DNA from: Azolla caroliniana
Taxonomy: Eukaryota > Polypodiophyta
Length of the DNA stretch: 64,000 bases
Direction: 5' to 3'
Assembly (NCBI GenBank): GCA_043228905.1
Contig: JBHGNT010000013.1
Span: 12,090,001 to 12,154,000, forward strand
The notes beneath the pieces are model-generated. The model was not told the DNA's origin and searched no databases. It saw nothing but the letters and a program-made list of their open reading frames with translations. The translations under genes and the position numbers were made by a program. Positions within the stretch are counted from its first letter, which is position 1. Each line of letters opens with the position of its first letter. Below, one piece after another: positions 33,901 to 45,555 of this stretch.

Positions 33901-36533
33901 GCCATTAAATGCTTGTTGTTTTCCACCCTCCTTATTCATTCAATAAAATATAACAGTTTTGGAGTCTTGAATTCACAGGCAGACCATCACATTCAAACAA
34001 AAGATAATCTACCTGATCTTCCAGTCTACTCATCCTTTCATTTTGGTCATCAAAACTTGCTTGTAAAGATTCCATTCTCTCATTCATTGGAACTTTAGAC
34101 TGTCGACTACTAGAATCCTTAGATTCGGATAGATTTTTCCCTTCATTGAAACCTTGGGTATTCTCCTCTATTGCAGACAGACGAGCTGGTAGTGACTGAA
34201 GGATGGAAAGATCAACACCTTGTAATCCTGCCATCACATCGCCATAGTTCTTTGCAATATCATCTAATCTACATGTCCAAATCATGAAAATATGGCTTTA
34301 GAAGGTATTATCCATGATCCATCAGAATGCCATTTGCACCCTCTGTGAATTATGATAACAATAATATTTTATGTGATGCCATTTTGGCTTATAACATTAC
34401 CCTTTCAATCTATCCTCGATCAGTTTTGACCACTTATTTTGCTCAGCTTCCTTCTCTGCTTTTAATGCGGCAGCTTTGCTGTATGGGTGCACCAAATACG
34501 AGTTAAGCATTGGATAATATCTGACAATGTGGCTTTCCCTTGAGTTAAGAGCATTTGAGCAAATTAGATGCTTCTAAGATAACAAAAGCTGCGCTTTATA
34601 CTGATCCTTCTCAACTTTTATATATTGTCGAGAAGGAGAGGCTACACCCATTCCATCTTCTTGTTACATAGCCCAACTGTTCCTTTAGATACAGTTTGGT
34701 GTTCTAGGTCTCTTGACCATTTGCTGCTGATCTAGGTCTAATTGGCATAGCCATCTCTCTTTCCATATAACAGAAAGGTGTTGAAATGTGAATAAACCGA
34801 ACAATTTGACAAGATAGTTGCATTCCAAGAATGCACAGATTGATATTGATTAAAATGTAGCTCTAGGTTGCTTCTGGACAATCATAACCGCCTGCAAATA
34901 TGATGGTAATCTTTTCCCAAATATCCTCGGTTTATCTTATTTTCTTCAATCAGCTTCCAATTCAGATCCAACATGCGTGTTCTTTGTATCAGAATGGGCT
35001 CCATGTAATTTCTCCGATAAAGATTGACCATGTATAGATAGGTGGAACTCCCTATGGGTGTCATAGATGAACCAACCTAGAGATACTGGTGAGGAATAAC
35101 TTTCCCATCCAACTTCATGCGTTGTATGGCCAAAATATCTTATGATCCCTATTATCTCTTATATAAATTCAGTCTACGCAAATAATATCATATCGAGATA
35201 ATAATAAAAAGGTTGTTAATCTTGTATGTTTTCTGAAATGGATCAATTTTGAGTGTTGAAATACCGAGCAGCCTTAGTAAATCTAACTTGGAGCCTCATT
35301 CCATTCTTCTTACAGAAATACGTTCATACATATTTCTTAATGGAAGAACCAAACAGCATTAGAAAGGCCAATTTGAAACGCCATTCCAGGGTCCTTTATA
35401 AAGCCATATATTTCAAGACTTGTAAGGTCAAAATGAGATGAAGTTACTAAGAAACAAAACCATATAAAGACAGCCACATAGTGACAGTGAGTTCTACAGA
35501 GCACAATGACATGGTTGAAATTATGAACCTGCATTTGCAAGGGGATATTGCTTCTTCTGATTCGAATTTCAGCATCCATCGATACATAGAGGATAGAAAA
35601 GAAGACCAAGTAAAGACCACAATTGATAATGTTGTCCCATGAAAGCCAGCATGATGAGGAAAAAGATACATTCGTATGTTATTTGTGGTTTTCATTTTAT
35701 AACACATCCATGGTTCACATAAACCACGCAGCCTTGACAGCCATTGGAGAACAGAAGACATAAAAAGAAGTAGGAAGGTCTAATCAAATATTAAACGTGC
35801 TGATGATGTCTCATGAAGCCAGCAATAAAGAGAAAAAAAATATGAACTTTATGTTCTATAATTTGTGATCTCCTCTTTCTATCACAACAAATATATTAGC
35901 TTTTCACAACCGCCAGTCATGAGCGGGCTCAGCATACATGGAAGCACAAAAAAGAAGGATTACAAAGAAAGAAAGAACTTGATGTTTTCAACGTACTCAT
36001 CCGCCTTTGATAGTGCATGCTTGGCATCCATTGAAGCATAGAAGACAGAAGAAGAAGGAAAGGAAAGAACCTGAGGTTTTCAAGCTCGTCTTTAAGCAAT
36101 GCAGCCATTCGTCCTTGTTCCTCGGCTTTGTCGAGTTTAGATCCCTGGATTGAAGAAACGTTCATAGATGGCCAATAGAATTCAAGACAAGACAAATAAA
36201 AGAATACGCCAACAGGAAGAAAAATAAATAAATTCAGAAAGCAAGAAGAAATCAAGAGGAGCAAGAATAAGAAGATCCAAAGAAGCTTTCGCCATGATCC
36301 ACCGTTATAACTCAAAAACCAAACAAAGAAACAGTGCACGAACAGGAGAGCTCCAACAGAAACCAAGAGGAGGAGGAGGAATGGGGAGGGAATCGGACCT
36401 GCAGAGAGAGGCGGGTGCAGATGGAGCGAAGCAGGACCTGCAATTTGGTCATGACAGGCATTTGCTGAAGAGTCACCAGGTCCTGGATGATGTCTTCGTC
36501 GGCGTCAGAGACGAGTGGCGGGGTGGACGCCAT
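27956..36533 (-). CDS. Large coiled-coil protein, possibly DUF4795/QRICH2-like (20 exons)
   Basis: Exons 5' to 3': 36533-36399, 36144-36071, 34478-34401, 34268-34013, 33782-33702, 32790-32614, 32457-32314, 31762-31691, 31592-31299, 30755-30714, 30506-30459, 30353-30297, 30166-29999, 29916-29788, 29302-29234, 29113-28835, 28725-28570, 28484-28405, 28310-28199 and 28081-27956. All use GT-AG and phases close, giving 858 aa. It starts MASTPPLVSDADEDIIQDLV and ends in a lysine-rich tail (GKSKPMKKK). Most of it is heptad-like coiled coil. Short modules of K-A-D type recur: LQRKADSETVDQLV, LRSKADRKCVDGLQ, STKADRDEVLQ, LASKADAAGLQAL. A conserved-looking end has GRGLPGFKSCAHRLEKLN and FLPTNCMRRQVLP. 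The K-A-D repeats followed by a Cys-containing 'GL..F..C' segment recall DUF4795 proteins such as sperm-flagellar QRICH2. That match is from memory and uncertain. No membrane segment or signal peptide was seen. Confidence 0.8.
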
Positions 36534-36800
36534 AGCTGCACAGGAGGCCAAGGGGAAGGAAGGAAGGATGGATGGATGGATGGAATCTTCCCTTCTTCTG
36601 CTTCTGCTTCTTCCTCTTTGTCTTCTTCCTTCTGTCTGCACTGCACAGAAGACAGAAGACAGAAGACAGAAGAGGAGGAAGTGGTGTTCTGTTGTGGAGG
36701 AGATATGGCGAAACCTTCCTTCGTCGAGAGTCGCGACCCTTTCTGCTCCGCCTTGCCCATCATCATCAAATCATATGCAATTTTCTCTCTCACAGTAAAA
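36534..36800 (-). promoter_or_regulatory. 5' UTR and promoter region of the coiled-coil gene, microsatellite-rich
   Basis: Upstream of the ATG (36533, minus strand) are (GGAT)n at about 36565-36583 and (ACAGAAG)n at about 36642-36672. On the transcript strand these are CT/CTTCTGT-rich, as in many plant leaders. No clear TATA box was identified. Confidence 0.4.
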
Positions 36801-36866
36801 ATCGATCGCATAATTTCGTAAATAAATCAATAGATCAATAGATCAATAAATAAATGAAGAAGAAAA

Positions 36867-37145
36867 AGAATAGCGATTGTTAATAATCATATGTATGTAT
36901 GTAAAAAGAACTGTGTAATCGGGGAAGAATAGCGATAGTTAATAATCTAATCATTTGTATGTAAAAAGAACAGTGTAATCGGGGAAGAATAACGATAGTT
37001 AATAATCTAATCATATGTATGTAAAAAGAACAGTGTAATCGGGGAAGAATAACGATAGTTAATAATCTAATCATATGTATGTAAAAAGAACAGTGTAATC
37101 GGGGAAGAATAGCGATAGTTAATAAATATATGTAAAAGAATAGCA
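36867..37145 (+). repeat. 60-bp minisatellite, about 4.6 copies
   Basis: A unit containing 'gtgtaatcggggaagaatag' and 'gttaataatctaatcatatg' recurs with exact 60-bp spacing from about 36867 to 37145. The central copies are nearly identical and the edge copies more diverged. It lies about 350 bp upstream of the coiled-coil gene start. Confidence 0.9.
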
Positions 37146-38318
37146 CGTACTCGGAAACTAAATCATTGTATTTCGCCCAAACCTCATACATAATTAACTG
37201 TGTTCGTGATTTCTCATATTTTCCCTCTTTGTAGAGTGAGTGCTTGAATTGTGGTCAAGCTCATATACGTAGTTAAGTAATCATTTATATTTTGTATTGA
37301 ATATTTATTAAGTACGAGAGTTTGCTCTCGTAATTCATTTATCGAGAGTGGTTGATACCCACTCTCACCCGTCTCCACTAACCAAAGGGTAGACTATGGA
37401 CCCTTCCCACACACGACCTCAAGGTGGTTGGTTCTCAAGGAATAACACTCAAGTGAGAAAGTGGTTTCTGAAAAGAATGCATAGAAAACCATATATATAT
37501 GATGTTGTTGCTAGGGATTAGAACCATCACTCAAAGCTTACGATTAACTTTTCATTTTCCTGATGTGGACATTGTAGATGAGGAAACATGTCAAACAAGA
37601 TACATATAGAAGTTTGAAGGATAGGGTAAAGGTACGATAAGAAGGAGGCATAGCTCAACTGGCAAGAGCTTTTTCCAAGAACGGTCATGTTTATAGACTA
37701 TAGAAGATCAAGTGCACGATTGTGGGATGGATGAAGAGAAATGCAAATAGATGGATGAGGATACCATCATTTTTCTTGCACTAAGAGCTCAACGAAAAGG
37801 AGTGTGTGCAAAGGTGAAAAAGTGAGGTGCATGCTAAAAAAGAGAGTCGTTATTTTTATTCGCATGAAGTGCCCCTAAGGCTTATAAAAGGAAGAGGCAA
37901 GCTTATTGCAAGGGATCAAAATTTGGATCAATGTGGAAGCACTCCCAAAATTTTGGATGAGTAGTGAATCAAGAGGGATTTCAAGAACACCGACGACAGA
38001 GGTAACAAAGTCGTCTCGTTGGTCCACTAAACCAAAACTCGAGGAAATCCTCTATGTTCTACCCTGAAATTTTATGTCTCTATTTCATGATCTATTTCCC
38101 TTTCAATTCACTCCATGTAATGGAGTTGAGATAATCTCACTTGTATCCACTCAATTTGTGAAATTTATATTTTTATATCAATATTTAGTTATTTCTTGTG
38201 ATTCTTTTTTCCGAAACTAATCATGATTAAATGAGGAAAACATGAGACATTTGGGCTCAAAATTCTGAGCTTAATTGACAAAAGGTGAAACTTAGATTGC
38301 CATCTTGAAAACCTCATC
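37146..38318 (+). repeat. Probable LTR sequence, degenerate, no coding
   Basis: A TATA-like box with a short leader (cttataaaaggaagaggc, about 37880-37897) and terminal-repeat-like composition suggest LTR sequence. A tRNA A-box-like word (TAGCTCAACTGG) is present near 37651 without a B box. No clear ends or partner copy could be set. Confidence 0.35.
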
Positions 38319-38845
38319 GTGTGAACACGAAGATTTTGTCTCAAGGGTCACAATGGAATTTTCAGATTGTGATTTCGACCACTGCGTGAGAAGTTGGAGC
38401 CTTCTCCTCACTCGAACCTTCTTCTCCTCATCTTTGAACCTTCTCCATCTTAAATGTTCTCCGCTTCCAATGTAAGAACCTCTTCTCTTCCAACATCCGG
38501 ATAGAGAATTCTAAATAATAATGTAAGTATATAGGCCTAATGTGCTACATAGATGTAATCATGTAATGCAAGATTCAAACCTTGCACATATAGAGCTAGA
38601 AGATTTGTACATATTTATCAATAAGGTCACTATTATTTAATGTTAAATTTCTCATAGATAAAATTTACGTATGAATATTTACTTAAAAAGCATTAAGACA
38701 AACCTTATGGGCACTAAACCAAATATCAATGGGAGGCCGAAAACCAACAAAACAATTCGATTTTGCAACCCATCCTCTATAGTTCAAGTCCCCAATGGTC
38801 CCACTCACATTTCACATGCACGCGTGTAACTTCGTGATACTGTAA
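38319..38845 (+). repeat. Probable solo Ty3/gypsy LTR, diverged
   Basis: The start (TGTGAACACGAAGATTTTGTC) and the end (aagtccccaatggtccc...gcacgcgtgtaac) resemble the starts and ends of the gypsy LTRs at 48134 and 50709. An internal 'gattcaaaccttgcac' (38570-38586) recalls the tRNA-like B-box segments of the LTRs at 558 and 1888. Ends are approximate and no target duplication was found. Confidence 0.45.
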
Positions 38846-40621
38846 GTTCTCGTGGCTATGTTAACCTAAGAATGACACAAGATATTGGTGACTAATTCTC
38901 GGCTAACGAGAGAATACTTGTGTTAAGCATTTGGCATGCAAAATGCAACATGCACCAATCACGAAGAAGAGCGCATCAACAAAGGACACCGAGCAACGAA
39001 GAAGACATACAAAAAGGGAGTAGAAGCATCCAATAGGGGGAAGGGTAACCCAATGGGCAACCTAGTGAGAAATGACCACTCACATAATGGAAAAGCTATA
39101 AAAGACACCTTGTGATGACTTTTTTGCTTCTTTTTCATTCTAAAAAAATCTCCTATTGGTTCGAACTTTAAGCCTCTTCTCCTTCTTGTAATAAAAAACT
39201 CAAGAGAGATCAGTGATAGTGTTTAGTAAATAAACACTAACTTCTCCTCCTTGTTGGTGCTAGACCTCTTAGTAAGAGGGTGAAATAAAACATATTCTTG
39301 GTCTTCTTCACTTTGTCTAAGTGAGTAAGCGAGAGATATTAGTACTAATTGTTTATCATAAAGTGAGTTAGCGGCTCAAAGGTATTTGACAACTACCTCT
39401 GCCCAGTTCACCACCAATAGGGTAAACGCCGGTCCGATCCCCAAGCAAACGACATTGATAGGATGCAAAACTCCATCAATATATAGAGGTGTTTCCGTGA
39501 GGCGCACGGATCCTACACATCTATTTGGCATTGATGCTAGGTATACGATCAACGCTTGAAGCTAGCGATGAGCTTTGCTTAGGTTCATAAGGCAAACCAC
39601 TTAGCTAGGAAGATATTCAGAAAAGAAGCATTCTATTTTTTAGTTAAAACCCTTTTTACCCACTTTGACATTTTATTTTCATTCTTATTTTCTATTAATC
39701 TCTTATTAATTACCTTGACATTAGCACTCTAATCATCCAGTTATCACTAATTATTTGTTGAGAATCGAGATTTAGTCGTTACATATCACAAGAGGATTAG
39801 CGTGATTCATGTTGAGAAGCATTCAAAGCAATCGAAATCTATTCGTTGGCGCCAGAATCGAATGTGGCACCATTAAAAAAAAAAAACAGTCGAGTAAAAA
39901 CTCCTCAAGTGAAAGGTCGACAAGTGAAAAGTCGTCGAGCAGAAAAGTTAACAAGTGAATGGTCGACGAGTGAAAACTCATCGAGTGAATGGCCAATGAG
40001 TGAAACCTCGTCGAGTGAAATATTGACGAGAAAAACTCATCGAGTGAAAGGGTCAATGAGTCAAAAGTTATCGGGTAAATAACAAAATATAATTAAAAAA
40101 CTAAAATTTTTGACAAAGGAACATGGCTACTTCTACATGGCTGGTCTCTTCAAATCAAAGCTCACACCACCATTTGAGGTGGCCCAAATAGAGACCAATC
40201 AAGAGGCCACCACATCCAACCCCACTCGGTACTATGGAGGATGGTTAACCCCTGGGGCATTACCAATTATAAACATTCCCCCTAGCCCCTTCGCCAACGC
40301 ATCACTCGCCACGCCCTCGCACCATGAAAGTCCGATTAAAGACTCACAAAGCTTAGAACAACACCACAAAGATACAACGCAAGAAAATTGAACGATTCAA
40401 CAAGAAATCACTCTATGGATGGCCCAACTTACGAAAGGAGGATGGTCAGAAGTGCTCACTCAAGACATTGAGGCAGCATTGGCTAGGAGGAAGGAAGCGT
40501 ACGTGCTAACACAAGAAAAACTGTGGAAGCTACACTACGTTACCAACATAATCAACACAAATATGAATCGAACCCTCACTTGAGTACAATGTGTCAAATA
40601 CGGTCATATAATGGTCGTATT
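38846..40621 (+). mobile_element. Remnant of another LTR retrotransposon: LTR end, PBS and gag leader
   Basis: LTR-like sequence with a TATA box (gctataaaagacacc, about 39096-39110) runs to a primer-binding-site-like TGGCGCCAGAATCG (39847-39860); TGGCGCC sites are common in Ty3/gypsy elements. Two short gag-like frames follow: 39846-40082, with imperfect repeats of 'gtcgagtgaaaactc' about 20 bp apart, and 40110-40391. The element is cut at 40621 by a copia LTR. Assignment to gypsy rests mainly on the PBS type. Confidence 0.5.
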
Positions 40622-40852
40622 TGTTGGGATAACTAGTCCCTTTGGATGGGATGAGTTAAAGAGCCGGATCGGTCGGGAGTTGATTGGTTAGGGAGCCGAC
40701 TATTAGCCGGCTTGACATGAGAGCCGATTGGTCGGCTGAGGGACGACTAAGAGCTGGAAGCCAATTTAGCCAAAGCAGGCTACATTTGTAAATACATATC
40801 TATATGTTATGTACATATATACATATACATATACATATACATACATACATAC

Positions 40853-40897
<45 letters not shown>

Positions 40898-41743
40898 AAA
40901 CTAGGGCAACATGATATTGATGATGAATACATTATTAGAGTTGGATAATCAAAGTGTTGCATTGTAGTCTTGTGTTGATCACTCTGTGTGTGTATACATC
41001 TATCAAGACGAAGATTATCTCAAGGTTGTGGCTTTGAATCTTGTACAAACTCATACATAGTGATTAGCAATGGGCATGGTTCTGTTCAGTTTCAAGGCAA
41101 AGAAATCAAACCAAACCGTTTATATAAAACAAAAACCAAACCAAACCATTTATGAATTCTTAAGTATTTAAACCAAACCATTTAAACCCAAACCGTTTAG
41201 GGAAAAGTTTAACTATTTAATAAAAAAGTTAAACCTAACCATTTAAGTCAAACTAATTGAACATTTAAATAAACAAAAATACATTAAATTAAATAAGCAT
41301 TTAAGTTAAATTTATTAAATGAATAAAAGAAACTTTAATTTAACCATTAAATTAATTAAATCAATAAAAAACAATTAAATTAATAAACTATTGAGGTAAA
41401 AAGAACAGTTAACCAAAAACCTTTAAGCCTTTAAACCAAACCTATAAACCCAAGTTTAGAACCGAAACCAAACCATTTATCAAAAATCTAAACCAAACCA
41501 AACCATTAAATTTTTTGGGAACCAATAAACCGTTAAACCATGGCTTAACGGTTCAATTCGGTTTGAGCCGAAACTGTGCCCATTGTTAATAGTGATTTTG
41601 TTTGGAGTCTGTGGGCTCCTAGTTTTTCCCATTCAGGGTTTTTCCACGTTAAAATCTATGTGTCTTTGTTTTGTGTTCATCTTTTCTTGCTATTTTTCAT
41701 TTCCACTTGTTTGTCGGTTGTGGCCGGCACTATATATACAACA
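40622..41743 (+). repeat. 5' LTR of a copia element, carrying a MITE
   Basis: It starts TGTTGGGATAACTAGTCCC and ends ACAACA, three bases before the PBS TGGTATCAGAGC (41747-41758). The ends match the inverted solo LTR at 41986-42689. TA/CATA and GA microsatellites lie at about 40800-40895. A hAT-type MITE (41065-41588) inflates its length; without it the LTR is about 590 bp. Confidence 0.8.
41065..41588. mobile_element. hAT-type MITE with 8-bp TSD
   Basis: Terminal inverted repeats TAGCAATGGGCA (left) and TAACAATGGGCA (right, reversed) are flanked by the 8-bp direct repeat ATAGTGAT at 41057-41064 and 41589-41596. The interior is AT-rich and dominated by 'aaaccaaacc' and 'accgttta' words, a pattern I know from plant Ac/Ds-like non-autonomous elements. 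No coding region. Confidence 0.85.
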
Positions 41744-41790
41744 AACTGGTATCAGAGCTTGGTTCATAACCTCCCCAAAGCGGCAGGAAG

Positions 41791-43030
41791 ATGGATGAGT
41801 CCCTTGGAGGGATGTTGAAGTTGACCAACTCAAACTATTTAGTTTGGAAGTCGAAGATGAGGGATATGCTGGTGTGTAAAGACTCGTGGTTACTAAAACA
41901 ATATGGCAAAGACAAACCTGACAAGATTGATGCATTGACTTGGGAAGTCATGCATCTGAAGACACAAACATACATAAGATGTTTTTGTTGTGAATGAGGC
42001 CTCCCACAACCAGTTCACAAGGACAAATGAGAGAAGACAATAGCCAAAACAACAACAAAAAACAAATAGACAAGGCACATACAACGAGACAAGATGTTAT
42101 CGTGGAAGGCCCAGAAAGGGAAAAACCATGGGAACCCACAAACTCCAAACAGAATCACTATATGAAGAGAGTACAAGAAACTCTACTTAGGCAACACCCT
42201 TGAGCTTGACTTCATCTTACAAACGGCTACAACACTCACACACTTATCAACTTTGTACATACATATATTTACCCACTGATATTCTCAATACTTTTTATTA
42301 TCACTTTTTTCCCTAGATATATTTATACCCATATACATATATGACTATTTACAAATAAAGCCCACAATAGGCACATTAAGATTATTTACAAATATAGCCC
42401 CAAGTTAGCTTTGGCCGATTTGGCTATTAGCCGAGTCGGTTATCAATCGATTGTCGGCCTCGACCGAATTAGTAATTAGTCGATTTTCGGCCTCAACTGA
42501 GTTTGCTATTGATTGATTCGACTTATCTTTCCCTAGTCAATGCTTAGTTGGCTCCTGATGGTCTGACTCCTTGCACAATATTCGAATTCCGATTCGGACA
42601 AGCCGGCTATCATCCAGCTCTTTAGTCGATCATCTTCAGGCCGACCTAGCTAGCTCTCCATCCCATTCGAAGGGACTGGATTCTCAATAGTTTTATAGAT
42701 ATGAGTCTATACAACAACTTCACTGAAGAGACAAAAGTTGATGTCCTTTGGAAGAAGATAGGGAGTGTGATCGAGACCAAGAATGCCCTAAATAGGGTCT
42801 TCGTCTTCAGGAAGATAGTTAGGCTAAGATATTAGGATGGGTCAAGCTTGGCTGAGCACCTGAATGCCTTCCAATGACTCATAAATCAAACCACCTCTTA
42901 GAAGTACTTCTAGCTGATGAGGTGCTAGCATTGTTGTTGCTAGGATCCCTTCTGGTCAGTGTTGACCTTGGGTAATTCGGTGTTGAGAACTAAGGCCGTT
43001 AGTGCTGAAAACATCAACACCACCTTAAGA
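41791..43030 (+). pseudogene. Copia gag split by an inverted solo LTR
   Basis: The frame opens MDESLGGMLKLTNSNYLVWK and reaches TYIRCF at 41985. After the inserted LTR it resumes IDMSLYNNFTEE at about 42695. The same gag, better preserved, is at 45835. After 42830 only scattered gag codons remain (LAEHLNAFQ), with stops. No downstream pol exists. Confidence 0.75.
41986..42689 (-). repeat. Solo LTR of the same copia family, inverted, with 5-bp TSD
   Basis: Flanked by GTTTT at 41981-41985 and 42690-42694. Read on the minus strand it starts TATTGAGAATCCAGTCCC (compare TGTTGGGATAACTAGTCCC at 40622) and ends CTCATTCACAACA. It splits the gag frame exactly, and codons resume after one copy of the duplication. 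It probably arose by LTR-LTR recombination of a full element. Confidence 0.85.
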
Positions 43031-43077
43031 TGACGATCACTAAGTGCACAAGTGAAGGCAAGATCAAGGAACAATAT

Positions 43078-43111
43078 GAGAGAGAGAGAGACACACACAC
43101 ACACACACACA
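43078..43111. repeat. (GA)n(CA)n microsatellite
   Basis: A short GA run followed by about 10 CA units sits at the truncated end of the inverted LTR fragment that follows. Confidence 0.85.
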
Positions 43112-43326
43112 ATGTAACACTTTATTCAGAATCGTTAGAATACAATGGAGGCAACAACTCTCTAACAATAACAACAACCTTACAAACTAGGTTACAACGC
43201 CCATTATATACTAATTGGGCTAGGGCAACTGCCCTTTGGCATATTTACAGAATTTTCCTATATATAGTTTGTTCAAGGGGACAATGTGAATACGGCCATT
43301 ATATACCCATATTCGACACTCCCCTG
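43112..43326 (-). repeat. Inverted LTR fragment of the TGTYGAATA family with PPT
   Basis: Minus strand from 43318 reads TGTCGAATATGGG ... CCGTATTCACA ... agggcagttgccc, matching the plus-strand fragments at 4222 and 45172. Directly upstream on the minus strand is CAGGGGAG (43326-43319), a polypurine tract, so this is the 3' LTR of a minus-strand element whose interior was replaced by the copia element starting at 43362. Confidence 0.65.
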
Positions 43327-43361
43327 TAATGGGCGTATACAACAAGAAACTATAAAAAGAA

Positions 43362-45171
43362 TGTTGAGAAGCAAACTCAACTTCTTGTGTGTGGGAACAC
43401 ACTTTAGGATACTCAAGTGTGTGAACATCACACCTCCTTGTATAATAACTAGTGTGTCATAGAAGTTAATGTTCTATGACACATATTCCTTAGGTAGTTA
43501 AGACACGACCTCTTTCCCAAGAGGCGGTACTAGTAAGAGAACTTAGAGAGAAGGAGACTACATAAGCACCTCCTCCTTCTCTTTGTAAGAGTTGGCTATT
43601 CTTGTTTTCCTTGTGAATATAGTTTTCTATTTTTCGGCAATCGCGAGCTCTCTCTCCACACACACCATTCTTCCGCTGCACAGAATCATCATTGATTCTC
43701 TACATGGTATCAAAGTGCATGGTAGCTTGATCGAAGGCCATCACTTTTGCGTGTGTTGTGTCCGATTTTGTGTTCGGATAGAACCGGTTGATTGTTGTAG
43801 CAGCAATCTGCACAGTTCACATCAAAGAAGAAGAAGAAGCTCGATCTGAACACATAGATGGGAAGTGCTCTTCCTATTAAAAAGCTTGACAGAAACAACT
43901 TTGCATCTTGGGAGTACAAGATGCACCAATACCTTGTCAGCCAAGGCTATTGGAGTTATGTCGAAGGGGCAAACGAGAATCAACCCAACCCAATACATGC
44001 CAACTACCCAGCTTGGGAGCAAGCGGAGAGTCGTGTGTTGTATTGCCTTGCATCATGCGTCCATGATCACATGCTTGGCTACATCAGGGAGGCCAAAATA
44101 CTGAAGGAGGTGTGGGGGGACCTTGAGAAGATTTTCGTGGCCAACATGACTGCAAGAAAGCTTCAACTTTGTCAAGAGTTGAACGGTATAAAATAGAGGG
44201 ACATGTCAATCAGCAACTACACCTTGAAGATCAAGGAGTTGTGTGATACCCTCGGGTCTATCAATGTTAACATTGACAACGATGAAATGGTGCAGATTTG
44301 TCTCAGAGGCTTAGCACCTCGGTTCAGAGCTATTCGATTGGTAGTCCTCGCGAGGGAGAATCCTCCCTCCTTCTTCGATCTCCTGTCGATATTGTTGGTC
44401 GAGGAGAATCACATTCGAATAAGAAGCAATGCGCAAGAAGGAAAAATGCTCTATTTGAACTTCAATGGAGGAAGAAGACAAGGTCAGGGAAGAAGAGGCT
44501 AATTCGGCCAAGGCCGACACAATCAAGAGCAACCCCAAGAACATAACTTCTATTATTGACAAGACGTGTCAAACGCACGAGGCAGAGTGTCCGGAAGAAG
44601 GGGGAGCAATCAGGCCGGACCCAGCCGCCGACAAAACAATCCCACTCAATGCGGATTGTGGTAAATTCGGCCACTATGAGGCAGAGTGTTAGAAAAAGAA
44701 GAGTGAGCCAACCTCCACAAGCCGACAACTCACAAACTACACCTCCAACTCCGAGTACGACAATTGTGGCAGAATGTTTGTGATGAGGCACAGAGCAAAC
44801 TCCATGACAGCCTCCAACCTGACCAATACTTCCAAACCAGAAGATGTATGGTTTGTCGACTCGGGTGCATCCAACCACATGACATCCCACAAGGATTAGT
44901 TTAAGGAGCTACGAAAGCCCGAACGACCCAATTGTGTGGAAACTGGGGATGACACAATTCACCCCATTCAACATGTCGGCAACGTCCCATTTGGGGAAGA
45001 AAGCAACCAAACCCTCATCAAGAACGTTCTGCATGTTCCTACAATAACAAAGAACTTGGTCTCAATTGGCTAGATAGTCAAACAAGGCATGTAAGTCCGC
45101 TTCAACGATGGAAGATGCTTCATACAAAAAGAAGGCCACTCATTGCTTGCGGTCGGAGAGAAGGTCGAATG
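43362..45171 (+). mobile_element. Truncated copia element (5' LTR, PBS, gag, protease)
   Basis: The LTR 43362-43704 starts TGTTGAGAAGCAAACTCAAC, related to the copia LTR at 57710 (TGTTGAGCGGCAAGCTCAAC). It is followed at once by a PBS variant TGGTATCAAAGTGC. Gag and protease follow. The element is cut at 45171 by another LTR fragment, so integrase, RT and the 3' LTR are missing. Confidence 0.8.
43858..45170 (+). pseudogene. Copia gag and protease, broken
   Basis: Starts at ATG 43858 with MGSALPIKKLDRNNFASWEY and shares most of the gag with the element at 58213 (MHQYL...GYWSYVEGAN). Stops occur at 44194 (TAG) and 44500 (TAA), and a frameshift precedes the knuckle CGKFGHYEAEC near 44655-44690. 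The protease motif WFVDSGASNHMTSHKD (44850-44895) and the pre-integrase stretch VLHVPTITKNLVSIG follow, with more stops. Confidence 0.8.
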
Positions 45172-45338
45172 TGTTGAATAAAAGCTTCTAATGGATGTAT
45201 TCACACCGTCTCCTTTTGTACACACTAGGCTTAAGCTATTTATGTAAATAGTGAGAAGGGCAATTGCCCCAAGTTAGTCAGTATATAAACTGACTTTGTA
45301 ACCTAGTTAGTGGTGGTTGTGTTTTTTAAGTTGCAATA
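45172..45338 (+). repeat. LTR fragment of the TGTYGAATA family
   Basis: Starts TGTTGAATAAAAGCTTC and closely matches 4222-4395 for its whole length. It is truncated at 45338 by the LTR of the next copia element. Confidence 0.7.
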
Positions 45339-45514
45339 TGTTGGGAGACAGGTCCCTGAACCGGAAGAGAGACATATCTATAAATTTGTTTCGAGTAAGC
45401 CTATTGAGGCTATATTTGTAAATAACCCTAAGTTCATATAAGTATAAATATGACTTAGGCCAATCATTTAATGTGATTTTGTCATATTGTTGTATGTGCA
45501 TAACTACTATACAG

Positions 45515-45555
<41 letters not shown>

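Noticed and set aside
36294-36841. Overlapping open frames on both strands around the first exon of the coiled-coil gene
   Set aside because: They come from CT/GA-rich microsatellites in the leader and show low-complexity protein without splice or domain support.
37641-37720. tRNA-like start GCATAGCTCAACTGGCAAGAGC
   Set aside because: The A box looks good, but I find no B box, anticodon arm or acceptor pairing, so it is not a tRNA gene.
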